Source: CAIZGX01 sp964511555 (GTDB taxonomy: Bacteria > Bacteroidota > Bacteroidia > Flavobacteriales_D > Sanyastnellaceae). From it: 64,000 nt of DNA. Shown here piece by piece: positions 17,037 to 25,077 of the stretch; positions within the stretch are counted from its first letter, which is position 1, and the number at the start of each line of letters is the position of its first letter. The notes below the pieces were generated by a model. It saw nothing but the letters and a program-made list of their open reading frames with translations, did no database searches and was not told where the DNA came from. Location of the stretch: positions 1 through 64,000 of the forward strand of contig CAZEFR010000001.1 in the NCBI GenBank assembly GCA_964511555.1, in the 5' to 3' direction. A program made the translations under genes and the position numbers.

Positions 17037-17052
17037 TATGTTTGCAAAAATA
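17037..17052. promoter_or_regulatory. Back-to-back divergent -7 boxes
   Basis: TATGTTTG (17037-17044, plus) and TATTTTTG (17052-17045, minus) are exact TAnnTTTG matches that touch at TTTGCAAA. They would serve the propeller/barrel gene (ATG 17069) and the MBL gene (ATG 17021). Only one polymerase could bind at a time. Confidence 0.45.
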
Positions 17053-17068
17053 CGCGTACTTTGGTTGT

Positions 17069-20000
17069 ATGATTCGCGAAAGGGGGCTGTTGCTATATTT
17101 TCTATTCGTTCTGTTGGTGTTGAATGCATTTTCAGGGCAAGCGCAGTTTTACAGAGGCTCAAATGTTTCTTTTGGTAAGAATCGGGTACAGCACAAACCG
17201 TTTGATTGGTCTTTTTTTCCGGGTGAGCATTTTGAAGTGTATTATTATCAGGGCGGACAGCAGATTGCTGAGCGCGCGTTACTCTATTGCGAGCAAGAGA
17301 AAATGCGTCTTCAGAAGTTTTTCAATGTACAGTTAGATGATAAAATTCAGGTCATTTGTTTCAACAAACAAAGTGAATTTCGACAAAGTAATTTAGGTCT
17401 TACAGATGAGGAGACTGCAAGTGTGGGTGGAGCCACAAATATTTTGGGCAACAAGATGTTTGTGTATTTTGAAGGTACAGATATAGAGCTTCGACGTCAG
17501 GTGGCTCTTTCGCTTTCAAGGATAATGTATTTACAATTGATGTATGGGGGAGATTGGCGAAGCCTTGTTCGTGGCAACAATCGTATTGCCATACCTACGT
17601 GGTACTCCGAAGGTGTAATACGGTATGCCGCACTGAAAGACCAGCGCGAAAGCGAGCGAGCAGCTGAAGATTGGTTTACGAACGCACGCTATCCGAATAT
17701 CCATAGACTTACAGGAAAACAAGCAGAATTGGTGGGTCAAAGCTTTTGGTCTTACATAGGAAATATTTATGGGGAAAATGTGGTGGTTGGGATTTTGAAT
17801 ATGACACAGTTGTTTCACGGCACCGACGGTGGATTTCAGTATGTAATTGGAAGGAATACGGAGACTGTTGTTGCCGACTATCAGCGATTTATTCAGCAAG
17901 GAAGAAATCTCGTTAAGGTTGAGGAAGAGTTAGCGTCACTTCACGTCAAACGAAAAAAATTCCAATTGTTAGAACCCGAGTTAGTAGGCAAGTTCAAGAA
18001 CACATATGCGCATGTAACACCATCGAATGATCTGTTGAAATGGGCCTACACGCAGCATTACAAAGGCGAGTACACGGTGTACGTCTACGACACCGAAACG
18101 AAAGTTAAAACAAAAGTTGCACGCGGAGATTTCAGAAGTGACCGTATTCCAGACGAGAGTACACCACAGTTGGCTTGGCATCCAAACGGGAAGGTGTTGT
18201 CTTATGTGATTGAAAAGAACGGAAAGTTATTTTGGAACACCTATCAATTAGAATCAAAAGAGAAGTCTACAAAGGAGCTTTTTCAAATTGAAAAAATTCA
18301 GAGCATGCGTTATGCTCCAGACGGAAAGAAAGTGGTGTTAAGCGGAACAATTAATGGTAGGACAAATATTTACTTACTCCCTATTACGGCGAACGTTCCG
18401 CAAAAGATTACAGACGATAGTTTCGACGATATTGATCCAATTTTTTCGGAAGATGGAAGAGCCATTTATTTCAGTTCGAACAGAGGAGAGAAACTAGAGC
18501 TCAGTTACCACGACACCGTTCGCACCGACGATGTCAACTTCCACATCTATAAACTGAATCTTACAGACGATTATAAAAATGAAGATTTAATTCAGTTGAC
18601 CAATGCAAATTTTTCAGATGGTAAATTGGCATTGGGTAAAGATGATAAAATTCAGTTTATTCGATCCAAAGGATTGTTCGACGAGCGTTGTTCGGTATAC
18701 AGAGACAGCGCAATTGCAAGCATAGACACTACAATTCATTATCGATATTTTAATGTTACTGAAGTTCTGCAAAAATCGGGTAGACAATCGCGTGGTTTTT
18801 TCATTAGCTCAGATCATAAAAGTGGAGTTTGGGTATCTGATCTGTTGAATGTGCCCGGTGCATTGAAGTTGAATTTAGTGAATGATAGGGCCATAGAAAT
18901 TGAGGGTGATGAGCGCACCCCAGAGAAAAAGGAAGCTCCGTATTCAGAGATGCTTTGGTTTCCAAGAAAAAAAGACATTAACCGAATAGACACAGAGAAT
19001 TTCACTTTTCCTAGCGATAGAAAGAGGCGGGAAGAGAGTGTAAAACAATCGGAAGCACTTGCTTATTTGACAAGAATTGATATTCCGAAGGCAAAAAACT
19101 ATATGGTGAATTACACCACGAGCTATGTGCAATCAACAGTAGACAATCAGTTTGCAAGTCCTTTCTATCAAAATTTCACAGGACCCTCGAGTATAACGCC
19201 CGGATTATCTGGATTTTTTAAAGTTGGAATTTCAGATTTAATGGAAGACTATAAGCTTACCGCAGGTGTAAGACTTGCCGCCAATTTTAACAACAGTGAT
19301 TTCGGGTTGTCTTTTGAAAATCTGAAGAATAGATGGGACAAGAAGCTTTCACTTCAGAGACAGGGACAAGAGATTAACCAACAGTTTGCTGCTATTCGTC
19401 TGCAGACGTACAATTTAACACACGAGTGGAAGTACCCCTTTACTGAGACAAGTGCTGTGAGATTAACAGCCATTGGTCGGAACGACCGTTTGGTGGTTCT
19501 GTCCAGCGATGTTTTTACAGCCACTTTTAGAAATCAGAATGAATGGAATGTAGGTGGAAAGGTGGAGTACATTTTCGATAACACTTATTTAAAGGGGTTA
19601 AATTATAGAACGGGAACAAGATTTAAAGCTTGGGGCGAACATTTTCGACAGCCAGACAAGTTAAACGAGAAGAATTCAATTTATGTTGTTGGGTTCGATT
19701 TCCGCCATTACCAACCTATTCATCGTGATTTAATTTTCGCTTTTCGGTTATCAGGAAGTAGCTCATTCGGTGACTATAAAGTAGTCAATTATTTAGGAGG
19801 AGTAGACAATTGGTTGGGACAGAAAATAGACAATTCGGTCCTTGTCTCGGCTAATCAAGGCTATACTTTTCAGGCTTTCGCAGGTCCGCTAAGAGGCTTT
19901 TTCGTCAATGCCCGCAATGGCAATAATTTCCTTTTGAGTAACTCTGAATTGCGTTTGCCGCTGTTCAGATATTTAAGCAATAAATCGATCAAATCTGATT

Positions 20001-20281
20001 TTGCAGATAATTTTCAGGTCATTGGGTTTTTCGATATTGGAAGCGCTTGGACAGGAAAAAATCCGTACGATGACGGAAATGATTTTAACACCATTACGGT
20101 AACGCAAACGCCAATTACTGTTGAGCTGAGAAGTAATAAGGAGCCTATTATCTATGGATACGGATTCGGTTTACGCTCGAAAGTTCTTGGGTACCACATG
20201 CGAGCAGATTGGGCGTGGGGTGTAGACGATAAGACAGTTATGCCGCGCGTATTTTACTTGTCTCTGAATCTCGACTTTTAA
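17069..20281 (+). CDS. Pseudo-peptidase, TolB-like propeller and outer-membrane barrel fusion
   Basis: A 1070-residue exported protein; signal peptide LLLYFLFVLLVLNAFSGQAQ. Residues about 40-260 resemble a peptidase-MA-like (gluzincin) domain with the typical later motif IPTWYSEGVIRYAAL, but where HExxH should stand it has RRQVALSLSRI, so it is probably inactive. Next (about 310-560) are WD40/TolB-like PD40 blades (APDGKKVVLSG, FSEDGRAIYFSSNRG). The last 350 residues look like an outer-membrane beta-barrel of the surface-antigen type, ending in the aromatic strand VFYLSLNLDF. Function unknown; a role in envelope assembly or secretion is an inference. ATG 17069 is chosen over TTG 17021, which lies before the promoter box. 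Confidence 0.75.
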   Translation: MIRERGLLLYFLFVLLVLNAFSGQAQFYRGSNVSFGKNRVQHKPFDWSFFPGEHFEVYYYQGGQQIAERALLYCEQEKMRLQKFFNVQLDDKIQVICFNKQSEFRQSNLGLTDEETASVGGATNILGNKMFVYFEGTDIELRRQVALSLSRIMYLQLMYGGDWRSLVRGNNRIAIPTWYSEGVIRYAALKDQRESERAAEDWFTNARYPNIHRLTGKQAELVGQSFWSYIGNIYGENVVVGILNMTQLFHGTDGGFQYVIGRNTETVVADYQRFIQQGRNLVKVEEELASLHVKRKKFQLLEPELVGKFKNTYAHVTPSNDLLKWAYTQHYKGEYTVYVYDTETKVKTKVARGDFRSDRIPDESTPQLAWHPNGKVLSYVIEKNGKLFWNTYQLESKEKSTKELFQIEKIQSMRYAPDGKKVVLSGTINGRTNIYLLPITANVPQKITDDSFDDIDPIFSEDGRAIYFSSNRGEKLELSYHDTVRTDDVNFHIYKLNLTDDYKNEDLIQLTNANFSDGKLALGKDDKIQFIRSKGLFDERCSVYRDSAIASIDTTIHYRYFNVTEVLQKSGRQSRGFFISSDHKSGVWVSDLLNVPGALKLNLVNDRAIEIEGDERTPEKKEAPYSEMLWFPRKKDINRIDTENFTFPSDRKRREESVKQSEALAYLTRIDIPKAKNYMVNYTTSYVQSTVDNQFASPFYQNFTGPSSITPGLSGFFKVGISDLMEDYKLTAGVRLAANFNNSDFGLSFENLKNRWDKKLSLQRQGQEINQQFAAIRLQTYNLTHEWKYPFTETSAVRLTAIGRNDRLVVLSSDVFTATFRNQNEWNVGGKVEYIFDNTYLKGLNYRTGTRFKAWGEHFRQPDKLNEKNSIYVVGFDFRHYQPIHRDLIFAFRLSGSSSFGDYKVVNYLGGVDNWLGQKIDNSVLVSANQGYTFQAFAGPLRGFFVNARNGNNFLLSNSELRLPLFRYLSNKSIKSDFADNFQVIGFFDIGSAWTGKNPYDDGNDFNTITVTQTPITVELRSNKEPIIYGYGFGLRSKVLGYHMRADWAWGVDDKTVMPRVFYLSLNLDF

Positions 20282-21307
20282 TTATTTCAAATTCCACACG
20301 GTGTAGGCCAATGTATGTCCAACTGCTTTCAAAGTAGGCTTGCTAATTACGCTCATGTTGTCTGCATGGGTGTGGTGTGATTTGCCGAATTCAAATTGAG
20401 TTCCCATATAATTCGGACGCATATCCACAATGTCCAATGCAGGAATATTCGCTTGAATCATGAATACGTGATCGTCTACAATTCCGGCAGTCTCTTCATT
20501 TTGAAAATACTCTCCGTAACCCAACTTTGCGGCATTGCCCCAGATGCGGTTCACAGCATTTCCCGCGGATTGCATAGAGTATCCTTCCTTGTTAAATCGT
20601 GCGCCTTCAGCACCAACCATGTCTAATAGAACGGCGTATCTCATTGTGCGTTGAGGTTTCTGATTCGCCCAAAATTGTGAACCTAAGCACCATGAAAGCG
20701 CATCGTTTTCTCCGTCTGGTTCCCACTCTGGCTTTCCACCATCTTCACTGTCGAATAAAATGAAATCAATTCCAATGTCTTCGGGTAGGTCTTTTGAAAT
20801 ACGAGCCAACTCTAATAAGACTCCCACACCACTTGCGCCGTCGTTAGCTCCGTCTATGGGCTGTCTTTGCTTGCTCGGATCAGGATCCTTATCGGCATAC
20901 GGACGGCTGTCCCAATGCGCAGCCAATACAATGCGTTTCGTTGCACCCGAATGAACGGAAGCAATAATGTTGCGAACGGGTGTGGTACCACCTTCCCAAT
21001 TGGGCATAGATCCAATTTGCTCTTTAACCGTGCAATTGTAACTTTTGAATTTTTGAATAAGCCAATTTCCACAAGCCTTATGATTTGCATTCCCCGGAAC
21101 ACGTGGACCGAAATCAACTTGTTTTTGAATAAAAGCGTAACAGCTATCTGTCATGAAATCCGCTGGTTCCAACACAACACCGCTTTCAGTTGTGTTGTTT
21201 TCAGCTCCTTTCGATTTTTTGAAAAAGGGTTCTAACGTCTTGAATAGAAAGCCGCCCACAACCAATACAACGAGCACAATGGCTATTACTTTTTTATTAT
21301 TTTTCAT
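20282..21307 (-). CDS. M28 family peptidase / glutaminyl cyclase-like
   Basis: A 341-residue membrane-anchored protein (helix about 7-25). The M28 fold is clear: AAHWDSRPYAD (metal His and Asp), GANDGASGVGVLLELARI (bridging Asp), LFDSEDGG (Glu/Asp) and a C-terminal His in GKSHHTHADNM. This variant with HWDSRP and DxxDGA is close to bacterial glutaminyl-peptide cyclotransferases as well as aminopeptidases, so it could form N-terminal pyroglutamate on exported proteins, a common modification in Bacteroidota whose mature exported proteins often begin with Gln (inference). It overlaps the end of cysS by 11 bp, so the two are co-transcribed. Confidence 0.88.
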   Translation of the reverse strand: MKNNKKVIAIVLVVLVVGGFLFKTLEPFFKKSKGAENNTTESGVVLEPADFMTDSCYAFIQKQVDFGPRVPGNANHKACGNWLIQKFKSYNCTVKEQIGSMPNWEGGTTPVRNIIASVHSGATKRIVLAAHWDSRPYADKDPDPSKQRQPIDGANDGASGVGVLLELARISKDLPEDIGIDFILFDSEDGGKPEWEPDGENDALSWCLGSQFWANQKPQRTMRYAVLLDMVGAEGARFNKEGYSMQSAGNAVNRIWGNAAKLGYGEYFQNEETAGIVDDHVFMIQANIPALDIVDMRPNYMGTQFEFGKSHHTHADNMSVISKPTLKAVGHTLAYTVWNLK

Positions 21308-22763
21308 GGGTCCAGGTTGTTCCTTCTTTTGAATCTTGAAGTTGAATATTTATAGCTTTTAATTCGTCTCGAATTAAATCAGATGTTGCGAAATCTTTCT
21401 TTCCCTTCGCTTCTGCACGCAAGCGAATAATTACTTGCATGAGGTCATTCGAAATGTCATTTGAAGCACTGGTTACTTCAGCTTGCAAACCAAGCACTTC
21501 AAACACGAATCCTTTTACTAACTTTTGCAAGCGGTCAATATCTATTGGCGTAAGTTGAATTTTATTATCTAAGCACGAGTTAATCACCTTCACGGCTTCG
21601 AACAAATGCGAGATGAGAATAGGAGTGTTGAAGTCATCGCTCATGGCTTCGTAACAATTCATTTCTAAAGCAGCAATGTCATAGTTGCTCGAATCGCTTG
21701 CGGTTAACGTGTCTACTTTTTCAACTGCAATCATTAATCTTTCAAATCCTTTTTCAGCGGCCTTTAGTGCTTCATTGCTGAAGTCTAACGTGCTTCTGTA
21801 ATGCGCTTGCTGCATGAAGAAACGCACCACCATCGGAGAAAATCCTTTTTCTAAAAGGGTGTGTGTGCCAGAAAATAATTCATGTGGAAGGAAAGAATTT
21901 CCTAACGACTTCGACATCTTCTGTCCGTTTACAGTAAGCATGTTTGCATGCATCCAATAACGCACAGGAGCTTTTCCGCAGCATGCAGAATTTTGTGCAA
22001 CTTCAGATTCGTGGTGCGGGAATTTTAAGTCCATTCCACCACCGTGAATGTCGAATTCTTCACCCAGATATTTCGTGCTCATTGCAGAACACTCCAAGTG
22101 CCATCCTGGGAATCCTTCACCCCAAGGTGAAGACCAACGCATGATGTGTTCAGGAGATGCCGCTTTCCACAACGCGAAATCGGCGAAGAAACGCTTCTCT
22201 TCCTGTCCGTCTAACTCACGTGTGTTTTCAAGTAATTCGTCAACGTTCCTTCCGCTTAATTCACCGTAAGGAAAAACGTCTTTGTATTTTTTTACATCGA
22301 AGTAAACACTTCCATTTACTTCGTATGCGTATCCATTTTTAATGATCTCTTCAATCATGGCAATCTGCTCCATGATGTGTCCAGTAGCGCTTGGTTCAAT
22401 GCTCGGCGGATGGTTGTTGAACGCGCGCATCATGTCGTGGAAATACGTGGTGTATTTCTGCACAATTTCCATGGGTTCAACTTGTTCCAACTTCGCTTGC
22501 GCACCAATACGATCTACGCCTTCATCGAACTCGGTGGTAATGTGTCCAACGTCTGTTATGTTTCGCACATAACGCACTTTGTATCCGAGAAAAGTGAGGT
22601 AGCGATAAACGGTGTCGAAAGTGACGAATGTTCTACAATTTCCCAAGTGTGCAAAATTGTAAACAGTAGGACCACACACATACATTCCAACGAATTGTTT
22701 GTGAATGGGGGTGAACTTTTCTTTCGTTCGCGTAAGACTATTGTAAATGAACAAATCAACCAT
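21297..22763 (-). CDS. cysS: Cysteinyl-tRNA synthetase
   Basis: Class I aminoacyl-tRNA synthetase of 488 residues that charges tRNA-Cys. N-terminal YNSLTRTKEKFTPI and MYVCGPTVYNFAHLGNCR (the HIGH-type motif follows the zinc Cys), LKFPHHESEVAQNSAC with zinc His and Cys ligands, and KMSKSLGNS near 270. The C-terminal anticodon-binding helix ends in TTWTHEK. The ATG at 22763 (MVDLFIYNSL) is the normal start. The minus-strand sequence TTTCTTTG ends four bases before this ATG, a near match to the -7 box. Confidence 0.96.
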   Translation of the reverse strand: MVDLFIYNSLTRTKEKFTPIHKQFVGMYVCGPTVYNFAHLGNCRTFVTFDTVYRYLTFLGYKVRYVRNITDVGHITTEFDEGVDRIGAQAKLEQVEPMEIVQKYTTYFHDMMRAFNNHPPSIEPSATGHIMEQIAMIEEIIKNGYAYEVNGSVYFDVKKYKDVFPYGELSGRNVDELLENTRELDGQEEKRFFADFALWKAASPEHIMRWSSPWGEGFPGWHLECSAMSTKYLGEEFDIHGGGMDLKFPHHESEVAQNSACCGKAPVRYWMHANMLTVNGQKMSKSLGNSFLPHELFSGTHTLLEKGFSPMVVRFFMQQAHYRSTLDFSNEALKAAEKGFERLMIAVEKVDTLTASDSSNYDIAALEMNCYEAMSDDFNTPILISHLFEAVKVINSCLDNKIQLTPIDIDRLQKLVKGFVFEVLGLQAEVTSASNDISNDLMQVIIRLRAEAKGKKDFATSDLIRDELKAINIQLQDSKEGTTWTHEK

Positions 22764-22788
22764 GGTGCAAAGAAACGAAGACAAATAA

Positions 22789-22815
22789 AAAAAAGCCTCA
22801 TTCATTGAGGCTTTT
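22789..22815 (-). terminator. Terminator of the tdh gene
   Basis: AAAAGCCTCA (22791-22800) / TGAGGCTTTT (22806-22815), loop of five; on the minus strand the T-run extends to about 22786. It lies between the end of the threonine dehydrogenase gene (22836) and cysS. Confidence 0.88.
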
Positions 22816-22835
22816 TATGAGGCTATTACTTTCAG

Positions 22836-23789
22836 TTAAGAAACTTTTTTCGCTATTTCTTCCAACATGGTTGAAACCAATCGTGGCATCGGATATTCAA
22901 TCTCCCAACCCCAATCGTTCTTCGCCGAAGAATCGTCAATGCTGTTCGGCCATGAATCGGCCAATCCTTGACGGAAGTCGGGTGCGTAGCTGATTTCGAA
23001 TCCAGGCAAGTGCTTTGCAATTTCTTCAGCCAACTGTTTTGGTGTGAAGCTTATTCCTGCAAGGTTATATGAGCTACGAATTTTAATTTTTTCGGCATTT
23101 GATTCCATCAGTTGAATGGTAGCGCGAATAGCGTCTTCCATCATCATCATGGGTAGCTCTGTATTTTCCGAAAGGAAAGAAGTGTATTTGTTTTCCTTCA
23201 ACGCAGAATAAAAAATATCTACTGCGTAGTCTGTTGTTCCTCCGCCCGGCGCAGAGCGGTGTCCAATAAGACCGGGGTAACGCAGACTTCTCACATCTAC
23301 GCCGTATTTCATGAAGTAATATTCGCACCATCTTTCACCCGCCAACTTTGAAATTCCGTAAACGGAAGTCGGTTCCATTATTGTGGTTTGAGCGGTCTGA
23401 TCGGCCGGAGTCGTTGGTCCGAAAGCCGCTATAGAACTTGGCCAAAACAAACGGAACTTAAATTCTTTGGCCAGCTCAAGAATGTTCAAGAGTCCTTCCA
23501 TGTTTAGCTTCCAAGCATACATCGGATTTTTTTCTCCGGTGGCACTGAGCAAGGCAGCCAATTGATACACTTCGGTTACTGTATGTTCTTGCACACAAGA
23601 ACGAAGTGCTTCGGCGTCTAGCACGTTTAATTGAACGTAGGGTCCATTTTCCGAAGAAACACTTTCAACCGATTGGATGTCGGCACCAATAACATTATCT
23701 TTTCCAAGCTTCGAACGAAGGGCCATCACCAACTCAATGCCTATTTGTCCTCTGCAACCGATAACCAATGCTTTTCTATTCGTGCTCAT
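22836..23789 (-). CDS. SDR-type L-threonine 3-dehydrogenase
   Basis: A 317-residue NAD-dependent enzyme of the extended short-chain/epimerase family. Rossmann motif ALVIGCRGQIG at 8-18, YQLAALLSATGEKNP, active-site SSIAAF and YGISKLAGERWCEYYF (Tyr-x3-Lys), LRYPGLIG. These features match the epimerase-like L-threonine dehydrogenases of Bacteroidota (EC 1.1.1.103), which oxidise threonine to 2-amino-3-oxobutyrate for glycine formation. A kbl gene is not in the window. Start ATG 23789 follows a good promoter; a longer frame to 23909 crosses the divergent queA start. Confidence 0.88.
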   Translation of the reverse strand: MSTNRKALVIGCRGQIGIELVMALRSKLGKDNVIGADIQSVESVSSENGPYVQLNVLDAEALRSCVQEHTVTEVYQLAALLSATGEKNPMYAWKLNMEGLLNILELAKEFKFRLFWPSSIAAFGPTTPADQTAQTTIMEPTSVYGISKLAGERWCEYYFMKYGVDVRSLRYPGLIGHRSAPGGGTTDYAVDIFYSALKENKYTSFLSENTELPMMMMEDAIRATIQLMESNAEKIKIRSSYNLAGISFTPKQLAEEIAKHLPGFEISYAPDFRQGLADSWPNSIDDSSAKNDWGWEIEYPMPRLVSTMLEEIAKKVS

Positions 23790-23805
23790 AGTTAAAAAAA
23801 TGTTT

Positions 23806-23835
23806 TCAAAAATAGGTATTTTCGCGCCATGGCAA
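23806..23835 (-). promoter_or_regulatory. Promoter of tdh (minus strand)
   Basis: On the minus strand a TTG just inside queA (about 23834-23832), an 18-base spacer and TATTTTTG (about 23813-23806) match the consensus. It lies 17 bases before the tdh ATG. Confidence 0.6.
23817..23824 (+). promoter_or_regulatory. Putative -7 box (TATTTTCG) of queA
   Basis: One mismatch to TAnnTTTG; ends four bases before the queA ATG (spacer CGCC), implying a leaderless or near-leaderless transcript. Interleaved with the tdh promoter. Confidence 0.4.
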
Positions 23836-25025
23836 TTCCTCAAATAAAAATAGAAGATTTCGATTACCATCTTCCTGAAGATCGCATTCGTGTTATTCCA
23901 CTCGAGCACAGAGCGGCTGCCAAATTGTTAGCCTACGAAAACGGAGAAATAACGGATACTGTCTTTTCGAATTTACCTAACGTTCTCCAGCAAGGAGACT
24001 TACTCGTTTTCAACAATTCGAAAGTTATTCCTGCGAGAATTATCTGTCAAAAAGATTCAGGTGCCTTCATAGAAATCATGTGCCTCGCACCCTTCGGAAT
24101 CTCATACACCGAAGCATTCTCGGCACATGATAGCGTTTCCTTCACCGCATACATCGGAAATTCAAAACGATGGAAAGAAGGAAAATTAGAATTGAAAATC
24201 AATTGGAACAATTCTCCCGAAAGCGTCTTCATCGAAAGAAAAGGAATTGAGAAAGATGCCTTCATCGTAGAATTCACCTGGAACTTTAATGCAGTCTTCT
24301 CTGAAGTCATAGAGGCTATCGGACAAGTCCCTTTACCTCCGTATTTCCAACGCAAGCCAGTGGCCAACGATGTTGACAGATACCAGACCGTCTTCGCGAA
24401 AACCGAAGGATCAGTCGCCGCTCCAACCGCCGGTCTGCATTACACCGAAGAGGTTCTTTCAGCATTAAAAGAAAACGGCGTGAATCAAATACAAGTTTGC
24501 TTGCACGTTGGTGCAGGGACATTCAAACCCGTAAGCGCAGAGCACATCGAAGACCATGAAATGCACGCCGAGTTTTTGGAAGTCACGAAAGCGGCTATTC
24601 AAACCATTCTGAATTGCAAGGGAAGAATTATTGCCGCAGGAACTACTTCCATGAGAACCTTGGAGAGTTTGTATTGGTTAGGTGTTCGCGTTCTCGAGGG
24701 TAAAGAAGCGCATGTAGTAGATCAGTGGGAACCTTATCTCTCTTCTGCGAAATATTCAAAGGAAGAGGCTCTAACGGCGCTTTTGAATTATCTCGATTCT
24801 ACCAACAGAGATTCTATTTGCGCGTCCTCAAGCATTTGCATTGCGCCAGGGTATTCATTCAAGATCTGCTCAGGTCTGCAAACGAACTACCACCAACCTA
24901 AAAGCACACTGTTGTTGCTCATTGCAGCAACCGTTGGTGAAGAGTGGAAACGCATTTACGACCACGCGTTGGAACAAGATTACATGTTCTTGAGTTACGG
25001 TGATACGATGCTACTCCGGTTCTAG
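23829..25025 (+). CDS. queA: S-adenosylmethionine:tRNA ribosyltransferase-isomerase
   Basis: A 398-residue cytoplasmic enzyme of queuosine synthesis that transfers and isomerises the ribosyl part of S-adenosylmethionine onto preQ1 in tRNA. Typical motifs: DFDYHLPEDRIRVIPL, LLVFNNSKVIPARI, PLPPYFQR, RYQTVFAKTEGSVAAPTAGLH split here, HVGAGTFKPV, EFLEV and the C-terminal TNYHQPKSTLLLLIAA. Some 40 residues longer than the E. coli enzyme, mostly in the 70-150 region. Divergent from tdh; convergent with ppiD. Confidence 0.95.
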   Translation: MAIPQIKIEDFDYHLPEDRIRVIPLEHRAAAKLLAYENGEITDTVFSNLPNVLQQGDLLVFNNSKVIPARIICQKDSGAFIEIMCLAPFGISYTEAFSAHDSVSFTAYIGNSKRWKEGKLELKINWNNSPESVFIERKGIEKDAFIVEFTWNFNAVFSEVIEAIGQVPLPPYFQRKPVANDVDRYQTVFAKTEGSVAAPTAGLHYTEEVLSALKENGVNQIQVCLHVGAGTFKPVSAEHIEDHEMHAEFLEVTKAAIQTILNCKGRIIAAGTTSMRTLESLYWLGVRVLEGKEAHVVDQWEPYLSSAKYSKEEALTALLNYLDSTNRDSICASSSICIAPGYSFKICSGLQTNYHQPKSTLLLLIAATVGEEWKRIYDHALEQDYMFLSYGDTMLLRF

Positions 25026-25032
25026 AAAATGA

Positions 25033-25056
25033 AAAAGGATGCCGAGGCATCCTTTT
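25033..25056. terminator. Bidirectional terminator between queA and ppiD
   Basis: AAAAGGATGC (25033-25042) / GCATCCTTTT (25047-25056), loop CGAG, A-run before and T-run after. Confidence 0.8.
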
Positions 25057-25077
25057 CAATTATCACGATTTTTAAAA

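Noticed and set aside
17021..17162. Longer starts for the MBL hydrolase (to 17162) and the propeller/barrel gene (TTG 17021)
   Set aside because: Both extensions cross the divergent promoter region and each other; the ATGs at 17021 (minus) and 17069 (plus) give family-like N-termini.
17069..20281. Annotation as TolB
   Set aside because: Only the middle third resembles TolB blades; size, N-terminal peptidase-like part and C-terminal barrel do not fit.
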